This document shows, piece by piece, positions 47,302 to 56,405 of a stretch of 64,000 nucleotides of DNA. The notes beneath the pieces are model-generated. The model was not told where the DNA came from. It saw only the letters and a list, made by a program, of their open reading frames with translations, and did no database searches. The translations under genes were made by a program, and so were the position numbers. The first letter of the stretch is position 1; the number at the start of each line of letters is the position of its first letter. The stretch lies in the NCBI RefSeq assembly GCF_904846315.1, contig NZ_CAJHAF010000001.1:1302001-1366000 (forward strand), given 5' to 3'. The DNA is from Psychrobacter jeotgali (GTDB lineage Bacteria; Pseudomonadota; Gammaproteobacteria; Pseudomonadales; Moraxellaceae).

Positions 47302-49815
47302 ATGTCAGATATTATTGAAGAAAACATCGAAAATCCAGACAAAGCCGAAGTGTGGCAAAGTCTCCACAATCCCCATCATAGGATTACAGGTACACTACCC
47401 AGCTTTCATGATATGGTTAATAACCATTTCTATAAAGCTGAAATGACTGCGGATGATATTAACCGCCAAAAACACTATATGGAAGATAGTGCTAGCTTGT
47501 TAGTTGAAGTAACGTCAAAGCATCTAAAGCAAAACCAGCAACAAATTCAAGAGAATGTACAGACCCTGAATGATAATAGTAACGCTATCGTTAAAAGCTG
47601 GCAAAAAACCTATACCCCTGAGAGGCTGTGGCAAGAGTGGCTAAGCTATAGTGCGGACAGTAGCAAACGCCTCTTGCAAACCGCCGATGTACTCAAGGAG
47701 CGTGGTGACATTTTTCTTGAGCATGAACAAGCCGGGTGCCCACCAGTCCTAGATTATGATTATGAAATTATTATGGATGCCAGTGAGTTCGAGCGTCCAT
47801 CCAACTATGTTCTGCTAAAAATAACGCCGCCTGCAGGAGTGATTACTAACGAGGACAATCGCCCTTACATCATTATTGATCCTAGAGCGGGTCATGGTGC
47901 TGGCATCGGTGGTTTTAAGCATGAAAGTCAGGTCGGGGTAGCGCTTAATCAAGGCCACCCTGTCTATTTTGTGGCATTTAAACGTCTTCCAGAGCCAACA
48001 CAAACCATCGCTGACGTCACTTATGCAGAAGGAAGATTCGTCCGTGAAGTACAGAAAAGGCATCCTAAGGCTGAAGCGCCCGTCCTTATAGGTAACTGTC
48101 AAGGCGGCTGGGCAGCGCTCATCTTAGCAGCTACCAATCCAGATATTACCGGCCCTATTGTTATGAATGGTGCGCCGGTTTCAGCGTGGAGCGGTGAGGT
48201 TGGCATCAACCCCATGCGCTATAAAGCTGGTGTCAATGGAGGAACCTGGCTATCTATGCTTAGCGCTGATATGAATAATGGCGTATTCGATGGCGCTTGG
48301 CTGGTTCATAACTTTGAACAAATGACTCCCTATCGTAACTATATAGGAAAGTATTACGATCTATACAAGAACCCACTGGCTAACCGTCAGCGTTTTCTCG
48401 ATTTTGAGCGCTGGTGGGGTGGATTTTTCTTAATGAATGATGAGGAAATCAGTTGGATTGTAGAAAACATCTTTATTGGTAATCGTATTGCTCGTAACAC
48501 AGGGCAGCTCGAAAAGGGAGTAAATATTGACCTACGTAATGTTAAAGCACCTCTTATAGCTTTCGCTTCACGTGGTGATGACATTACTCCGCCCCCACAA
48601 GCATTAGCCTGGATTTTGGATGCTTATACTGACGAGAGAGACATTGAGATTTGCGGTCAACGCATCATTTATATGATTCATGAACAAGTAGGTCATTTGG
48701 GTATCTTTGTTAGCTCAAAAATAGCCAACCATGAGCATACAGGTATTGCCTCCATCATGGATATGATCGAAGTGCTGCCGCCAGGTCTTTATGAGATGGA
48801 TATTACCAATATGGAAGGTTCGGGCCAAGACAAGACCTTCTCAGTAGATCTTGAGCGTCGTACCTTTGAGGATCTAACGGCAGCCATCGGAGAAGACCGG
48901 ACAGATGAAGAGGCATTTAAAGCTGTCCATCGCTACTCTATGTCGCAGACGCAAGCTTATGAGCACAACTTACGCCCTTTAATAAAGGCTATGAGTAATG
49001 AGACCTCTGCTCAAATACTACGCAGCCTGCACCCACTAAGACTTCAACGTAGCCTATGGAGTAGCAACAATCCGCTGGCGACCGTAGCTAGCAATTTAAG
49101 CAAAACTATGACTGATCGTCTTGAGGAAAAACAAAGTGAGGACTATGTTCCTGCAAAAAAACAGAAGACTTATAGTTTTTATGCTAAACCTAAACTACCC
49201 GCTATTGAATCTCTCCAGCAGGATAACCTATTCTTGCAGGTAGAGAAAATGTTCATGGACAGCGTAAGAATGACTCTCGACTTCTGGCGTGATTGGCAAG
49301 GTAGATATACAGAAAGACTGTTTTTCGGTATTTGGTCCATGCCTTGGTTCCGCCAGTATGGTAAGCCAGTAGGCTCGCGCCGCCTGCTCAATGAAGACTC
49401 GCTACATGAACTGCCCAAAGTTGATAAAGCTTTGGCAAAGATTACCGAAGGCGGCTTTAATGAAGCTGTAGTACGTATGCTGATCTTAGGTAATATTGTT
49501 GCTGATAACAATATAGACCGTAACCAGCTGCTTCGCTTGACCGAAGTGCTTACTGAACAAGAGCCATTTAAGCATATACCACAAGCGGATCTAGCGTCCA
49601 TGATACGTACTCAAACGATCATCGTTCGTTTTGCTGAAGATGAGTCTATTAAGACTTTAAGTACTCTATTGAAAACCAAAACCGACCGTGTTAAAGCCCT
49701 TAAATTGGTGCGTTACGTGGTTGGTGAAAAATTAGTCGAGCAAGACCTTGATATCTTATCTATAAAGAAACGTATCGAATCTGAATTAAATTTATCGGAT
49801 GCTGATCTGGCTTAA
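47302..49815 (+). CDS. DUF3141-family alpha/beta hydrolase, PhaC-like
   Basis: 837-residue protein of the DUF3141 family, found near PHA genes. The hydrolase-like core (about residues 150-500) has an elbow GNCQGGW with Cys (C266) where hydrolases have Ser, reminiscent of PHA synthases, and possible Asp (FASRGDDITPP) and His (VGHLGIFVSSKIA) partners. The C-terminal 300 residues are helical and not recognised. Possibly a PHA-associated thioesterase, transferase or granule protein; the activity is not established. The ATG at 47302 is chosen over a TTG at 47290. It lies 105 bases after phaC and ends in a strong terminator. Confidence 0.87.
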   Translation: MSDIIEENIENPDKAEVWQSLHNPHHRITGTLPSFHDMVNNHFYKAEMTADDINRQKHYMEDSASLLVEVTSKHLKQNQQQIQENVQTLNDNSNAIVKSWQKTYTPERLWQEWLSYSADSSKRLLQTADVLKERGDIFLEHEQAGCPPVLDYDYEIIMDASEFERPSNYVLLKITPPAGVITNEDNRPYIIIDPRAGHGAGIGGFKHESQVGVALNQGHPVYFVAFKRLPEPTQTIADVTYAEGRFVREVQKRHPKAEAPVLIGNCQGGWAALILAATNPDITGPIVMNGAPVSAWSGEVGINPMRYKAGVNGGTWLSMLSADMNNGVFDGAWLVHNFEQMTPYRNYIGKYYDLYKNPLANRQRFLDFERWWGGFFLMNDEEISWIVENIFIGNRIARNTGQLEKGVNIDLRNVKAPLIAFASRGDDITPPPQALAWILDAYTDERDIEICGQRIIYMIHEQVGHLGIFVSSKIANHEHTGIASIMDMIEVLPPGLYEMDITNMEGSGQDKTFSVDLERRTFEDLTAAIGEDRTDEEAFKAVHRYSMSQTQAYEHNLRPLIKAMSNETSAQILRSLHPLRLQRSLWSSNNPLATVASNLSKTMTDRLEEKQSEDYVPAKKQKTYSFYAKPKLPAIESLQQDNLFLQVEKMFMDSVRMTLDFWRDWQGRYTERLFFGIWSMPWFRQYGKPVGSRRLLNEDSLHELPKVDKALAKITEGGFNEAVVRMLILGNIVADNNIDRNQLLRLTEVLTEQEPFKHIPQADLASMIRTQTIIVRFAEDESIKTLSTLLKTKTDRVKALKLVRYVVGEKLVEQDLDILSIKKRIESELNLSDADLA

Positions 49816-49889
49816 AGGCAATAGTATATCTAAGTTAGATATGTATCAAGTTCAAACTCAGTTAAACGTTTAAGTTTAAGCAAGCTTAG

Positions 49890-49920
49890 CCCCAAGTATT
49901 TATTTACTTGGGGTTTTTTT
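49890..49920 (+). terminator. Terminator after the PHA locus
   Basis: Perfect nine-bp stem CCCCAAGTA / TACTTGGGG with T7, the same stem as in the terminator at 40982. Confidence 0.92.
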
Positions 49921-50084
49921 GTCTATATTTCTTAAAAAAACTTAAATCCCTACTAATAATGTGGAAAACCACAATAGTATTTTTTGACTATATGCGCAAC
50001 ACTATAGTTAGAGAATATTATTAAGTAAAAATACGGTTTAATCCTTGAAAAAGCTAAGTTTACTCATTGTGGTAGGGGAAATTT

Positions 50085-50819
50085 ATGAATAAAAGCAGAC
50101 GCAGATTTATGATGGAGATGTCTGCCTTGACCGTTGGAGCGACGCTGGTGCCATTAAAAGAAGCACAAGCAATGCAGCCCAATCGGCGCGGAGGCAGTAA
50201 CGATAATCGTTATGGCATGCTAATTGATTTGCGCCAGTGTATTGGCTGTCAAGCGTGTACCGTCAGCTGTACCGTTGAGAACCAAACACCACTCAATCAG
50301 TTTCGTACCACCGTGCGCCAATATGAAGTCAGCGATGAAGCCGGCAATACGGTAAATAACGTTTTATTGCCACGCTTATGCAATCACTGCGACAACCCGC
50401 CTTGTGTACCGGTCTGCCCTGTGCAGGCGACCTATCAGCGTAAAGACGGTATCGTGGTCGTTGATGCTGACGCTTGTGTGGCTTGCGGGTACTGCGTACA
50501 AGCTTGTCCTTATGATGCACGCTTTATCAATCACGAAACCAATACGGCTGATAAGTGCACCTTTTGTGTGCATCGTTTGGAGGCAGGACTATTGCCCGCT
50601 TGCGTTGAGAGCTGTGTAGGCGGCGCGCGCATTATCGGTGACATAAAAGATGCAAATAGCGTCATCAGCAAAATGCTACAAGAGCATGCTGATGACATCA
50701 AGGTATTAAAGCCAGAAGCAGGTACTGTCCCGCACGTATTTTATCTAGGTCTGGGTGATGAGTTTGTCAATCAGATAGCCGGACAGCCGATGCTTTGGCA
50801 AGGATTGGAGGCGCACTGA
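50085..50819 (+). CDS. ttrB: Tetrathionate reductase-like iron-sulfur subunit TtrB
   Basis: Electron-transfer subunit of 244 residues with a twin-arginine signal (SRRRFM) directing it to the periplasmic side. Four ferredoxin-type Cys clusters are visible, beginning CIGCQACTVSC, CNHCDNPPCVPVC, CVACGYCVQAC and CTFCVHRLEAG...CVESC, so it probably carries four [4Fe-4S] clusters. Gene order FeS subunit, NrfD anchor, molybdoenzyme matches ttrBCA of Salmonella. Related systems (polysulfide, sulfite or arsenic enzymes) share this subunit type, so the substrate is a judgement from order and subunit sizes. AGGGG ribosome site. Confidence 0.85.
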   Translation: MNKSRRRFMMEMSALTVGATLVPLKEAQAMQPNRRGGSNDNRYGMLIDLRQCIGCQACTVSCTVENQTPLNQFRTTVRQYEVSDEAGNTVNNVLLPRLCNHCDNPPCVPVCPVQATYQRKDGIVVVDADACVACGYCVQACPYDARFINHETNTADKCTFCVHRLEAGLLPACVESCVGGARIIGDIKDANSVISKMLQEHADDIKVLKPEAGTVPHVFYLGLGDEFVNQIAGQPMLWQGLEAH

Positions 50820-51877
50820 TGACAATCATACGTGAAGTTTTAGTCGAACCGCAAGCTATGGCGTGGCTGCCTTGGGCAGTCAGTTATTTCTTTTTCGTCG
50901 GTATTGCCTTTAGCGCGGCGATGATTGGATTTGCCATGCGCTTTTTGCGCAAAAATCATAATGTTTATCACGAATTAATCGCCGTCACCATTGCTTTGAG
51001 CTGCGTGATTGTCGCACCTATCGCTCTGGTTGCTGACTTGCACCAGCCTGCCCGCGCTTATAACTTTTATTTTTCGATGGCACCTTGGTCTTGGATGGCG
51101 TGGGGGTCGTTTTTTATTCCGCTATTTGCAGTTTCGGTAGCCGGTTACTTTTTATTTTTGGTACGCCAAGTGGCGACTCCTGAGAGCTTTCCAAAGTGGC
51201 TACGCTTTATATTTTTAGGTAAAACCAATAACACCTTATTTACCAAGATTTTTAGCTTTTCATCCTTAATTACCGCCGGCTTGGTATTTTTATACACGGT
51301 AATGGAGATTTATATCGTCACCGCGCGCCCGCTTTGGAATGAAGTGGCACTCGCGCCATTATTCTTCTTTAGCATATTCCCCGTTGCCGCCTTGCTGATT
51401 GCCCTTGCTATTCGACTGGTATTTAAAGTGCAAGCTGACAAATGGCTAACGCAAGCCTCTTTAATTAGCGCAATTTTATTGGCATTAACACTATTTTGGT
51501 ACACCCAAACCTCAGCTTTAAACGCCCAAGCTATTGGCATTCTTTGGCGCAATTCTAATTCCATATTATTGACGGTAATCAGTCTTAGCGCTTTAACGGT
51601 GCTATTGTTGATACCCAAGAATTCTTTAGCAGTGGTTGCTCTTAGGGCGTTGATGGCCTTGCTAGTCGGTGGTTTAGTGCGCTGGATTGTGCTGATGGAG
51701 GCGCAAATGATACCTAAATACAATGCGCTGATTAACTCGTACCAGTTTACGTGGACAACTGATGGCGGCTTAGGCATGGTGGGCATGCTCGGTTTATGGC
51801 TGTTGGTTGGCGTGATTTTATGGCAACTATTAACCTATGTTTTACAACCAAAAATAGGGGGACGTCACTATGGCTAA
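50819..51877 (+). CDS. ttrC: NrfD/TtrC-type membrane anchor subunit
   Basis: Inner-membrane quinol-interacting subunit of the NrfD/PsrC family, 352 residues with about nine helices. The opening PQAMAWLPWAVSYFFFVGIAFSA and FYFSMAPWSWMAWGSFFIPLF are typical. The ATG overlaps the ttrB stop (TGATG), and its own stop overlaps the next start by eight bases, so the three genes are translationally coupled. The frame is open back to 50795, but the coupled ATG fits best. Confidence 0.86.
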   Translation: MTIIREVLVEPQAMAWLPWAVSYFFFVGIAFSAAMIGFAMRFLRKNHNVYHELIAVTIALSCVIVAPIALVADLHQPARAYNFYFSMAPWSWMAWGSFFIPLFAVSVAGYFLFLVRQVATPESFPKWLRFIFLGKTNNTLFTKIFSFSSLITAGLVFLYTVMEIYIVTARPLWNEVALAPLFFFSIFPVAALLIALAIRLVFKVQADKWLTQASLISAILLALTLFWYTQTSALNAQAIGILWRNSNSILLTVISLSALTVLLLIPKNSLAVVALRALMALLVGGLVRWIVLMEAQMIPKYNALINSYQFTWTTDGGLGMVGMLGLWLLVGVILWQLLTYVLQPKIGGRHYG

Positions 51878-54800
51878 CCATAACGACAATACTCATAAAG
51901 ACAACAATCATAAAGATAACAACCATTATGAAAATGGCGATAAGCATGACGATAAACAGGACAATAAGCCTGATGAAAAAATGGACAACAAACGCCGCAA
52001 TTTATTAAAGGGTAGTTTGGCAGCTGGCGGGGCGGCAGTATTCGCCGCTGGTTATAGCGCTAAAGTGCAAGACTTTGGTACCGGCATATTCAAAGGTACT
52101 TCCGGCGTCAAAACCAAACATCCTATTTATGGTAATGCTTTAGCACCTGAATTCAGCATAGTAAAAGGTGCAATGCGCCCCAATCCCGACCAAGTAGTAT
52201 CCAATACCCAGTGTATGGGCTGCTGGACGCAGTGCGGAATACGGGCGCGGGTGGACGTAAAAGAAAATAAAGTCCTGCGCATCGTCGGTAATCCTTACCA
52301 TCCCTTATCATCAGACCGCTATGTCAACTATAACGCTTCATTGCAACAAGCCAGCCTAACTCTTGGCGGTGATGCTGGTATCGCTCAGCGCTCGACCGCT
52401 TGTGCTCGCGGTGCGGTGTTTATGGACGGCATCGATAGCCCCTCTCGTATTACCCAACCCTTAAAACGGGTTGGTAAACGCGGCGAAGGTAAATGGCAAA
52501 CCATCAGCTTTGAGCAACTCGTTGATGAGGTAGTTAACGGCGGCGATTTGTTCGGTGAAGGGCACGTCGATGGCCTACAAGCCATTCGTGACTTGGATAC
52601 CCTCGTCGATAGTGAAAACCCTGAATTTGGTGCTAAGGTCAACCAGCTCATGGTCACTGACTCCGGCCCCGATGGCAGACGAGCACTATTGCAACGCTTC
52701 GCTAATAAAAGCTTTGGCACCATTAACTTTGGTCATCACGGCTCGTTTTGTGGATTGTCTTATCGAACCGGCTCTGGCGCGTTTATGAACGATTTGGATA
52801 AAAACGCCCATGCCAAACCCGATTGGGAAAATTGCGAGTTTGTACTATTTATGGGCACCTCTCCGGCACAAGCTGGCAACCCGTTTAAAAGACAAGCACG
52901 CCAGCTGGCAAAAGAGCGTACGGTTGCAGAATACGATTACGTGGTGGTGTCACCGCGCTTGGAGCTGACCTCAACGCGTGCCACAGATAACAACCGCTGG
53001 GTGCCCATTATGCCCGGCGGCGACTTGGCATTGGCGCTAGGTATGCTGCGCTGGATTATCGACCAAGAGCTTTATAATGCCGATTATCTAAGTTTACCCA
53101 GCCCCGCCGCTATGACCAAAGCTGGTGCTGTCAGCTACAGTAACGCCAGTCATTTATTTATCATTGATGAAGCGCATCCGCGCCATGGTCAAGCAGTGAC
53201 ATGGGCGGATATCTCTGGACAGTCATCTAGCCAATCAGCTAGTCCTGATGCCGAAAACGGTGATAAAGATGAAGCAGAAGAAAACTACCATCTGGTGAAA
53301 GATAAAGAAACTCAGCAATTTATAGCGGCTAAAGATGCGACGCGAGCAGACTTATGGGTTGATGAAGAGATTACTTTAAGTGATGGCAGTACCGTAGCGG
53401 TCAAATCAGCGATGACTTCGTTAAAAGAATCTTGCTTTGAGCATTCGCTAGACTTTTATGCCCAGCAGTGCCGTGTGCCCGTGGCAACGATAAAAGCTCT
53501 GGCGCAAAAATTTACCTCGCACGGACATAAAGCCGCTGCCATTAGTCATGGTGGCACCATGAATAGCAACGGGTTTTATACCGCTTGGGCTATCTTGATG
53601 CTCAATGCCATGGTCGGTAATATGAATAAAAAAGGCGGCATGAGCTATACCGGTGGTAAATTCAAAGAGTTTGCTGCCGGCCCTCGCTATGATTTGGCTG
53701 GATTTGCAGGACAAGTAAAGCCTTCAGGCACTAACCTATCGCGTGGCAAAAAGTCTTATGAGAACTCTAGCGAATATCAGCGTAAAGTCGATAAAGGGCA
53801 AAACCCTTATCCCTCAAAAGCAGCTTGGTATCCTTTTGCTGGTGGTCAATTATCAGATATGATTACCTCGGCTTTGCAAGGCTACCCCTATCCGCTAAAA
53901 GCATGGATTAGTAGTACCAGTAATCCCATTTACGGCATGGCAGGTATTCGTCATATCACCGATGAAAGGTTGACCGACCCCGAATATCTGCCTCTGTTTA
54001 TCGCTATCGATGCCTTTATGAACGAAACCACTGCCCTCGCCGATTATATCGTGCCTGATACCCATAACTTTGAGAGCTGGGGGTTTGCCTCAACGTGGGC
54101 AGGCGTGCCGACCAAAACCACCACCGCACGTTGGCCAGTGGTTGAGTCCGCTAATGCAAAAACAGTCAATGGTGAAGTGGTTGGTATGGAAACCTTTATC
54201 ATTGCCGTAGCTAAAGCAATGGCGCTGCCCGGGTTTGGCGACAAGGCGATTAGCGATAAAGCCGGTATCCTCTATCCGCTAAATCGTCCAGAAGACTTTT
54301 ATCTACGCGCCGCGGCCAACGTCGCTTTTGACGGTGAGCCTGTTAATGAGGCGACCGCGGAAGATATGGTATTGACTGGGGTTTCGCGGATTTTCCCAAC
54401 ACTCAAAGAGACCCTCAAAAAGGACGAGGTGCTTAAAGTCGCTACGGTTTATAGTAAAGGCGGGCGTTTTGCACCCTACGAGAAAGCTTGGGATGGCGAT
54501 AACATGAACGCCAAATGGAAAAACTGCTTACAAGTTTGGAATCCTCTCGTTGCCCAAAGCCGCAGTCATCATACTGGTGAATACTATAGTGGTTGCCCTA
54601 AATTCTATGAGCCGCAGTTCGCTGATAATACGACGGTTGAGCAACGCTATCCTAGCAGTGAATGGCCCTATAAACTCATCTCGTTTAAGTCCAATCTAAT
54701 GAGTAGCATCACCGCGCCATTACTACGCTTACATAGCGTCAAGCCTAATGGCATCGTCGCTCTCAATAGCGCAGACGCCAAAGCGGCCGGATTAGTGCAA

Positions 54801-55103
54801 GGAGATTGGGTAAAATTGAGCACCCCCGGCGGCGAGGTGGAAACCCAGTTAATGGTATTGGACGGCGTGATGCCGGGCACCATTGCTATCGAACATGGCT
54901 ATGGCCGTAAAGCCTTTGGCGCAATCGCTTATGACATCGATGGCCAACAAATCGCTAGCAATGAGCAAATCAGGCAAGGCATTAATCTTAATGACCTAGG
55001 TTTGCTGGATACCAGTAAAGAAATTGTTTCGCCTTGGCTGGATAGAATCGTAGGCTCTGCGGTGCGACAAACGCTGCCAGCGAAAGTGGTGAAAATTACT
55101 TAA
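51870..55103 (+). CDS. ttrA: Tetrathionate reductase-like molybdopterin subunit TtrA
   Basis: Catalytic subunit of the DMSO-reductase superfamily, 1077 residues. An N-proximal [4Fe-4S] site is CMGCWTQC with a later Cys in STACARG. The candidate Mo ligand is the Cys of GSFCGLSYRTGSGAF (C294). A twin-arginine motif (KRRNLLKG) lies near residue 45, preceded by an unusual stretch of about 40 residues almost wholly His, Asp, Asn and Lys. A Ser/Asp/Glu-rich insert lies near residues 450-475. The end is the usual molybdopterin-binding domain. Tetrathionate is the likely substrate by gene order; other sulfur or arsenic oxyanions are possible. No ttrRS sensor genes are in the window. Confidence 0.84.
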   Translation: MANHNDNTHKDNNHKDNNHYENGDKHDDKQDNKPDEKMDNKRRNLLKGSLAAGGAAVFAAGYSAKVQDFGTGIFKGTSGVKTKHPIYGNALAPEFSIVKGAMRPNPDQVVSNTQCMGCWTQCGIRARVDVKENKVLRIVGNPYHPLSSDRYVNYNASLQQASLTLGGDAGIAQRSTACARGAVFMDGIDSPSRITQPLKRVGKRGEGKWQTISFEQLVDEVVNGGDLFGEGHVDGLQAIRDLDTLVDSENPEFGAKVNQLMVTDSGPDGRRALLQRFANKSFGTINFGHHGSFCGLSYRTGSGAFMNDLDKNAHAKPDWENCEFVLFMGTSPAQAGNPFKRQARQLAKERTVAEYDYVVVSPRLELTSTRATDNNRWVPIMPGGDLALALGMLRWIIDQELYNADYLSLPSPAAMTKAGAVSYSNASHLFIIDEAHPRHGQAVTWADISGQSSSQSASPDAENGDKDEAEENYHLVKDKETQQFIAAKDATRADLWVDEEITLSDGSTVAVKSAMTSLKESCFEHSLDFYAQQCRVPVATIKALAQKFTSHGHKAAAISHGGTMNSNGFYTAWAILMLNAMVGNMNKKGGMSYTGGKFKEFAAGPRYDLAGFAGQVKPSGTNLSRGKKSYENSSEYQRKVDKGQNPYPSKAAWYPFAGGQLSDMITSALQGYPYPLKAWISSTSNPIYGMAGIRHITDERLTDPEYLPLFIAIDAFMNETTALADYIVPDTHNFESWGFASTWAGVPTKTTTARWPVVESANAKTVNGEVVGMETFIIAVAKAMALPGFGDKAISDKAGILYPLNRPEDFYLRAAANVAFDGEPVNEATAEDMVLTGVSRIFPTLKETLKKDEVLKVATVYSKGGRFAPYEKAWDGDNMNAKWKNCLQVWNPLVAQSRSHHTGEYYSGCPKFYEPQFADNTTVEQRYPSSEWPYKLISFKSNLMSSITAPLLRLHSVKPNGIVALNSADAKAAGLVQGDWVKLSTPGGEVETQLMVLDGVMPGTIAIEHGYGRKAFGAIAYDIDGQQIASNEQIRQGINLNDLGLLDTSKEIVSPWLDRIVGSAVRQTLPAKVVKIT

Positions 55104-55137
55104 GTTCTGCTAAAGATCAATGCAGCTTGTAATCACA

Positions 55138-55165
55138 AGCTCTCTATTTAGGTAGAGAGCTTTTT
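55138..55165. terminator. Terminator between convergent ttrA and the CMD gene
   Basis: Stem AGCTCTCT / AGAGAGCT with an eight-base loop and T5 on the plus strand. A second small dyad GCTTGTAATCACAAGC lies just upstream. Confidence 0.85.
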
Positions 55166-55177
55166 GATTCTAAAAAC

Positions 55178-55558
55178 TTACAACAAACCCCGTTCCATCA
55201 ACACCTTACGCGCAATACGAAAGCACTCTACCCCTTGCGGCACACCGCAGTAGATGGCAATCGCGTGAATAGCGGCACGGACTTCCTCTAGCGAACAGCC
55301 GTTAGTGATTGCGCCGTTTAGATGTAGCTCCCACTCATGCATTTTACCTAAAGCGGCAATCATGGTGAGATTCATGAGCGAGCGGGTTTTTACGTCGATG
55401 GCCTCGTCTCCCCACCCAAAACCCCAGCACCACTCGGTCATTGCCTCTTGAAAGGGTCGGTTAAAATCATCAGCAGCTTGCAAATTTTTCTCTACATACT
55501 CAGCACCTAAAGTTGCTTTACGCTGAGTCAAACCCAGCTCAAACCGTTGCTTATCCAT
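55178..55558 (-). CDS. Carboxymuconolactone decarboxylase-like protein (PcaC type)
   Basis: 126 residues of the CMD/AhpD-like all-helical family. The conserved HEWELHLNGAITNGCSLEEV and IAIYCGVPQGVECFRIA match the PcaC-type decarboxylase rather than peroxidase-type AhpD, which needs a CxxC pair that is absent here. No other protocatechuate genes are present, so the substrate is probably a ring-cleavage intermediate of the adjacent cluster. Follows the GntR gene by 52 bases on the same strand. AGGAG ribosome site. Confidence 0.87.
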   Translation of the reverse strand: MDKQRFELGLTQRKATLGAEYVEKNLQAADDFNRPFQEAMTEWCWGFGWGDEAIDVKTRSLMNLTMIAALGKMHEWELHLNGAITNGCSLEEVRAAIHAIAIYCGVPQGVECFRIARKVLMERGLL

Positions 55559-55610
55559 AATTACTCCTATTCTTAATTATTAATATTTAAGTTATTCGTT
55601 AACGATCCAA

Positions 55611-56261
55611 CTAATTATCGAAACGTAAGCTTATACGGCATACCTCATTAATGTGTTTTTTACAAGCATCCGTTGCTGCTTCACTATCGCCCTTGGCAAT
55701 TCCATCGATGATTTTTTGTAAGTTATCAGGGCCTTCCACAGCTCGTCCTTTTGTAGATAAGGTCATAAATCGCAAGCGTCCAATGCGACCATTCAACCTA
55801 TCTGTCAACTCCCATGCCACCGTCATACCGGCAGTCACAAATAGATATTCGTAAAAAAGGCGTGCATGTTCTAAAGCGCCTACTATATCTCCAGCGGACA
55901 GCTCGACTCGAATTTGATTCAAATCGTCCTGCAACGATTGCACGATCTCAGGAGTAACTTGCTGCGCGCAGTGGCGAACCGCTTCACATTCAAGCATCGC
56001 ACGCAGCTGGTAAATTTGGCGAATCTCATCACTATCCAATATCGTAACCAAAGGACCACTGGCAGAGACGGTTACCAAATGCTCGCTTTCTAAATGCCGG
56101 ATACATTCGCGTACTACGGTGCGACTGACACCTAATTGCTCACCAATGCTGCGCTCTACCAACCTCTCCCCTGGGGTAAGTTGCCCGGTCATAATCGCCA
56201 TACGCAGCTGTTCTAACGCGGTTTCTTTTAAAGTTTTTGGTTTTATAACGGTTTCTAACAT
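55611..56261 (-). CDS. GntR/FadR-family transcriptional regulator
   Basis: 216 residues: an N-terminal winged helix-turn-helix (residues about 12-75, including GERLVERSIGEQLGVSRTVVRECIRHLE) and a C-terminal FCD ligand-binding domain whose metal-binding His/Asp set would include ARLFYEYLF and later helices. Likely local repressor of the divergent catabolic genes, with the perfect palindrome at 56334 as probable operator. The effector is unknown and probably a substrate or intermediate of the pathway. Confidence 0.93.
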   Translation of the reverse strand: MLETVIKPKTLKETALEQLRMAIMTGQLTPGERLVERSIGEQLGVSRTVVRECIRHLESEHLVTVSASGPLVTILDSDEIRQIYQLRAMLECEAVRHCAQQVTPEIVQSLQDDLNQIRVELSAGDIVGALEHARLFYEYLFVTAGMTVAWELTDRLNGRIGRLRFMTLSTKGRAVEGPDNLQKIIDGIAKGDSEAATDACKKHINEVCRISLRFDN

Positions 56262-56333
56262 AAGTCTCTACTCTTCTTAGTCTAAAGAGATTATAACGAC
56301 TATGAAAAAAAAGATAGTATTTTTTTGAATATC

Positions 56334-56355
56334 GTATTATGGTATACCATAATAC
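56334..56355. promoter_or_regulatory. Perfect 22-bp palindrome, probable GntR operator
   Basis: Half-site GTATTATGGTA followed by its exact reverse complement, in the 144-base divergent gap between the GntR gene and the DUF1185 gene. FadR/FCD-type regulators commonly bind GGTATACC-like or similar dyads, and the centre here is GGTATACC. Confidence 0.82.
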
Positions 56356-56405
56356 ATCGTTTTAAATTAACTGCTATTTTTACTAACTGTTATAGGAAGT
56401 TTGTA

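Noticed and set aside
49179..49601. 140-codon minus-strand frame within the DUF3141 gene
   Set aside because: Fully inside a well-supported gene and rich in Ser and Arg, as expected of an antisense shadow.
49961..49999. FNR-type site before ttrB
   Set aside because: TTGACTATATGCGCAA resembles an FNR box only in one half; the second half does not match, so no regulator is claimed.
51310..51786. 158-codon minus-strand frame within ttrC
   Set aside because: Antisense of a membrane protein gene with clear family features; no independent support.
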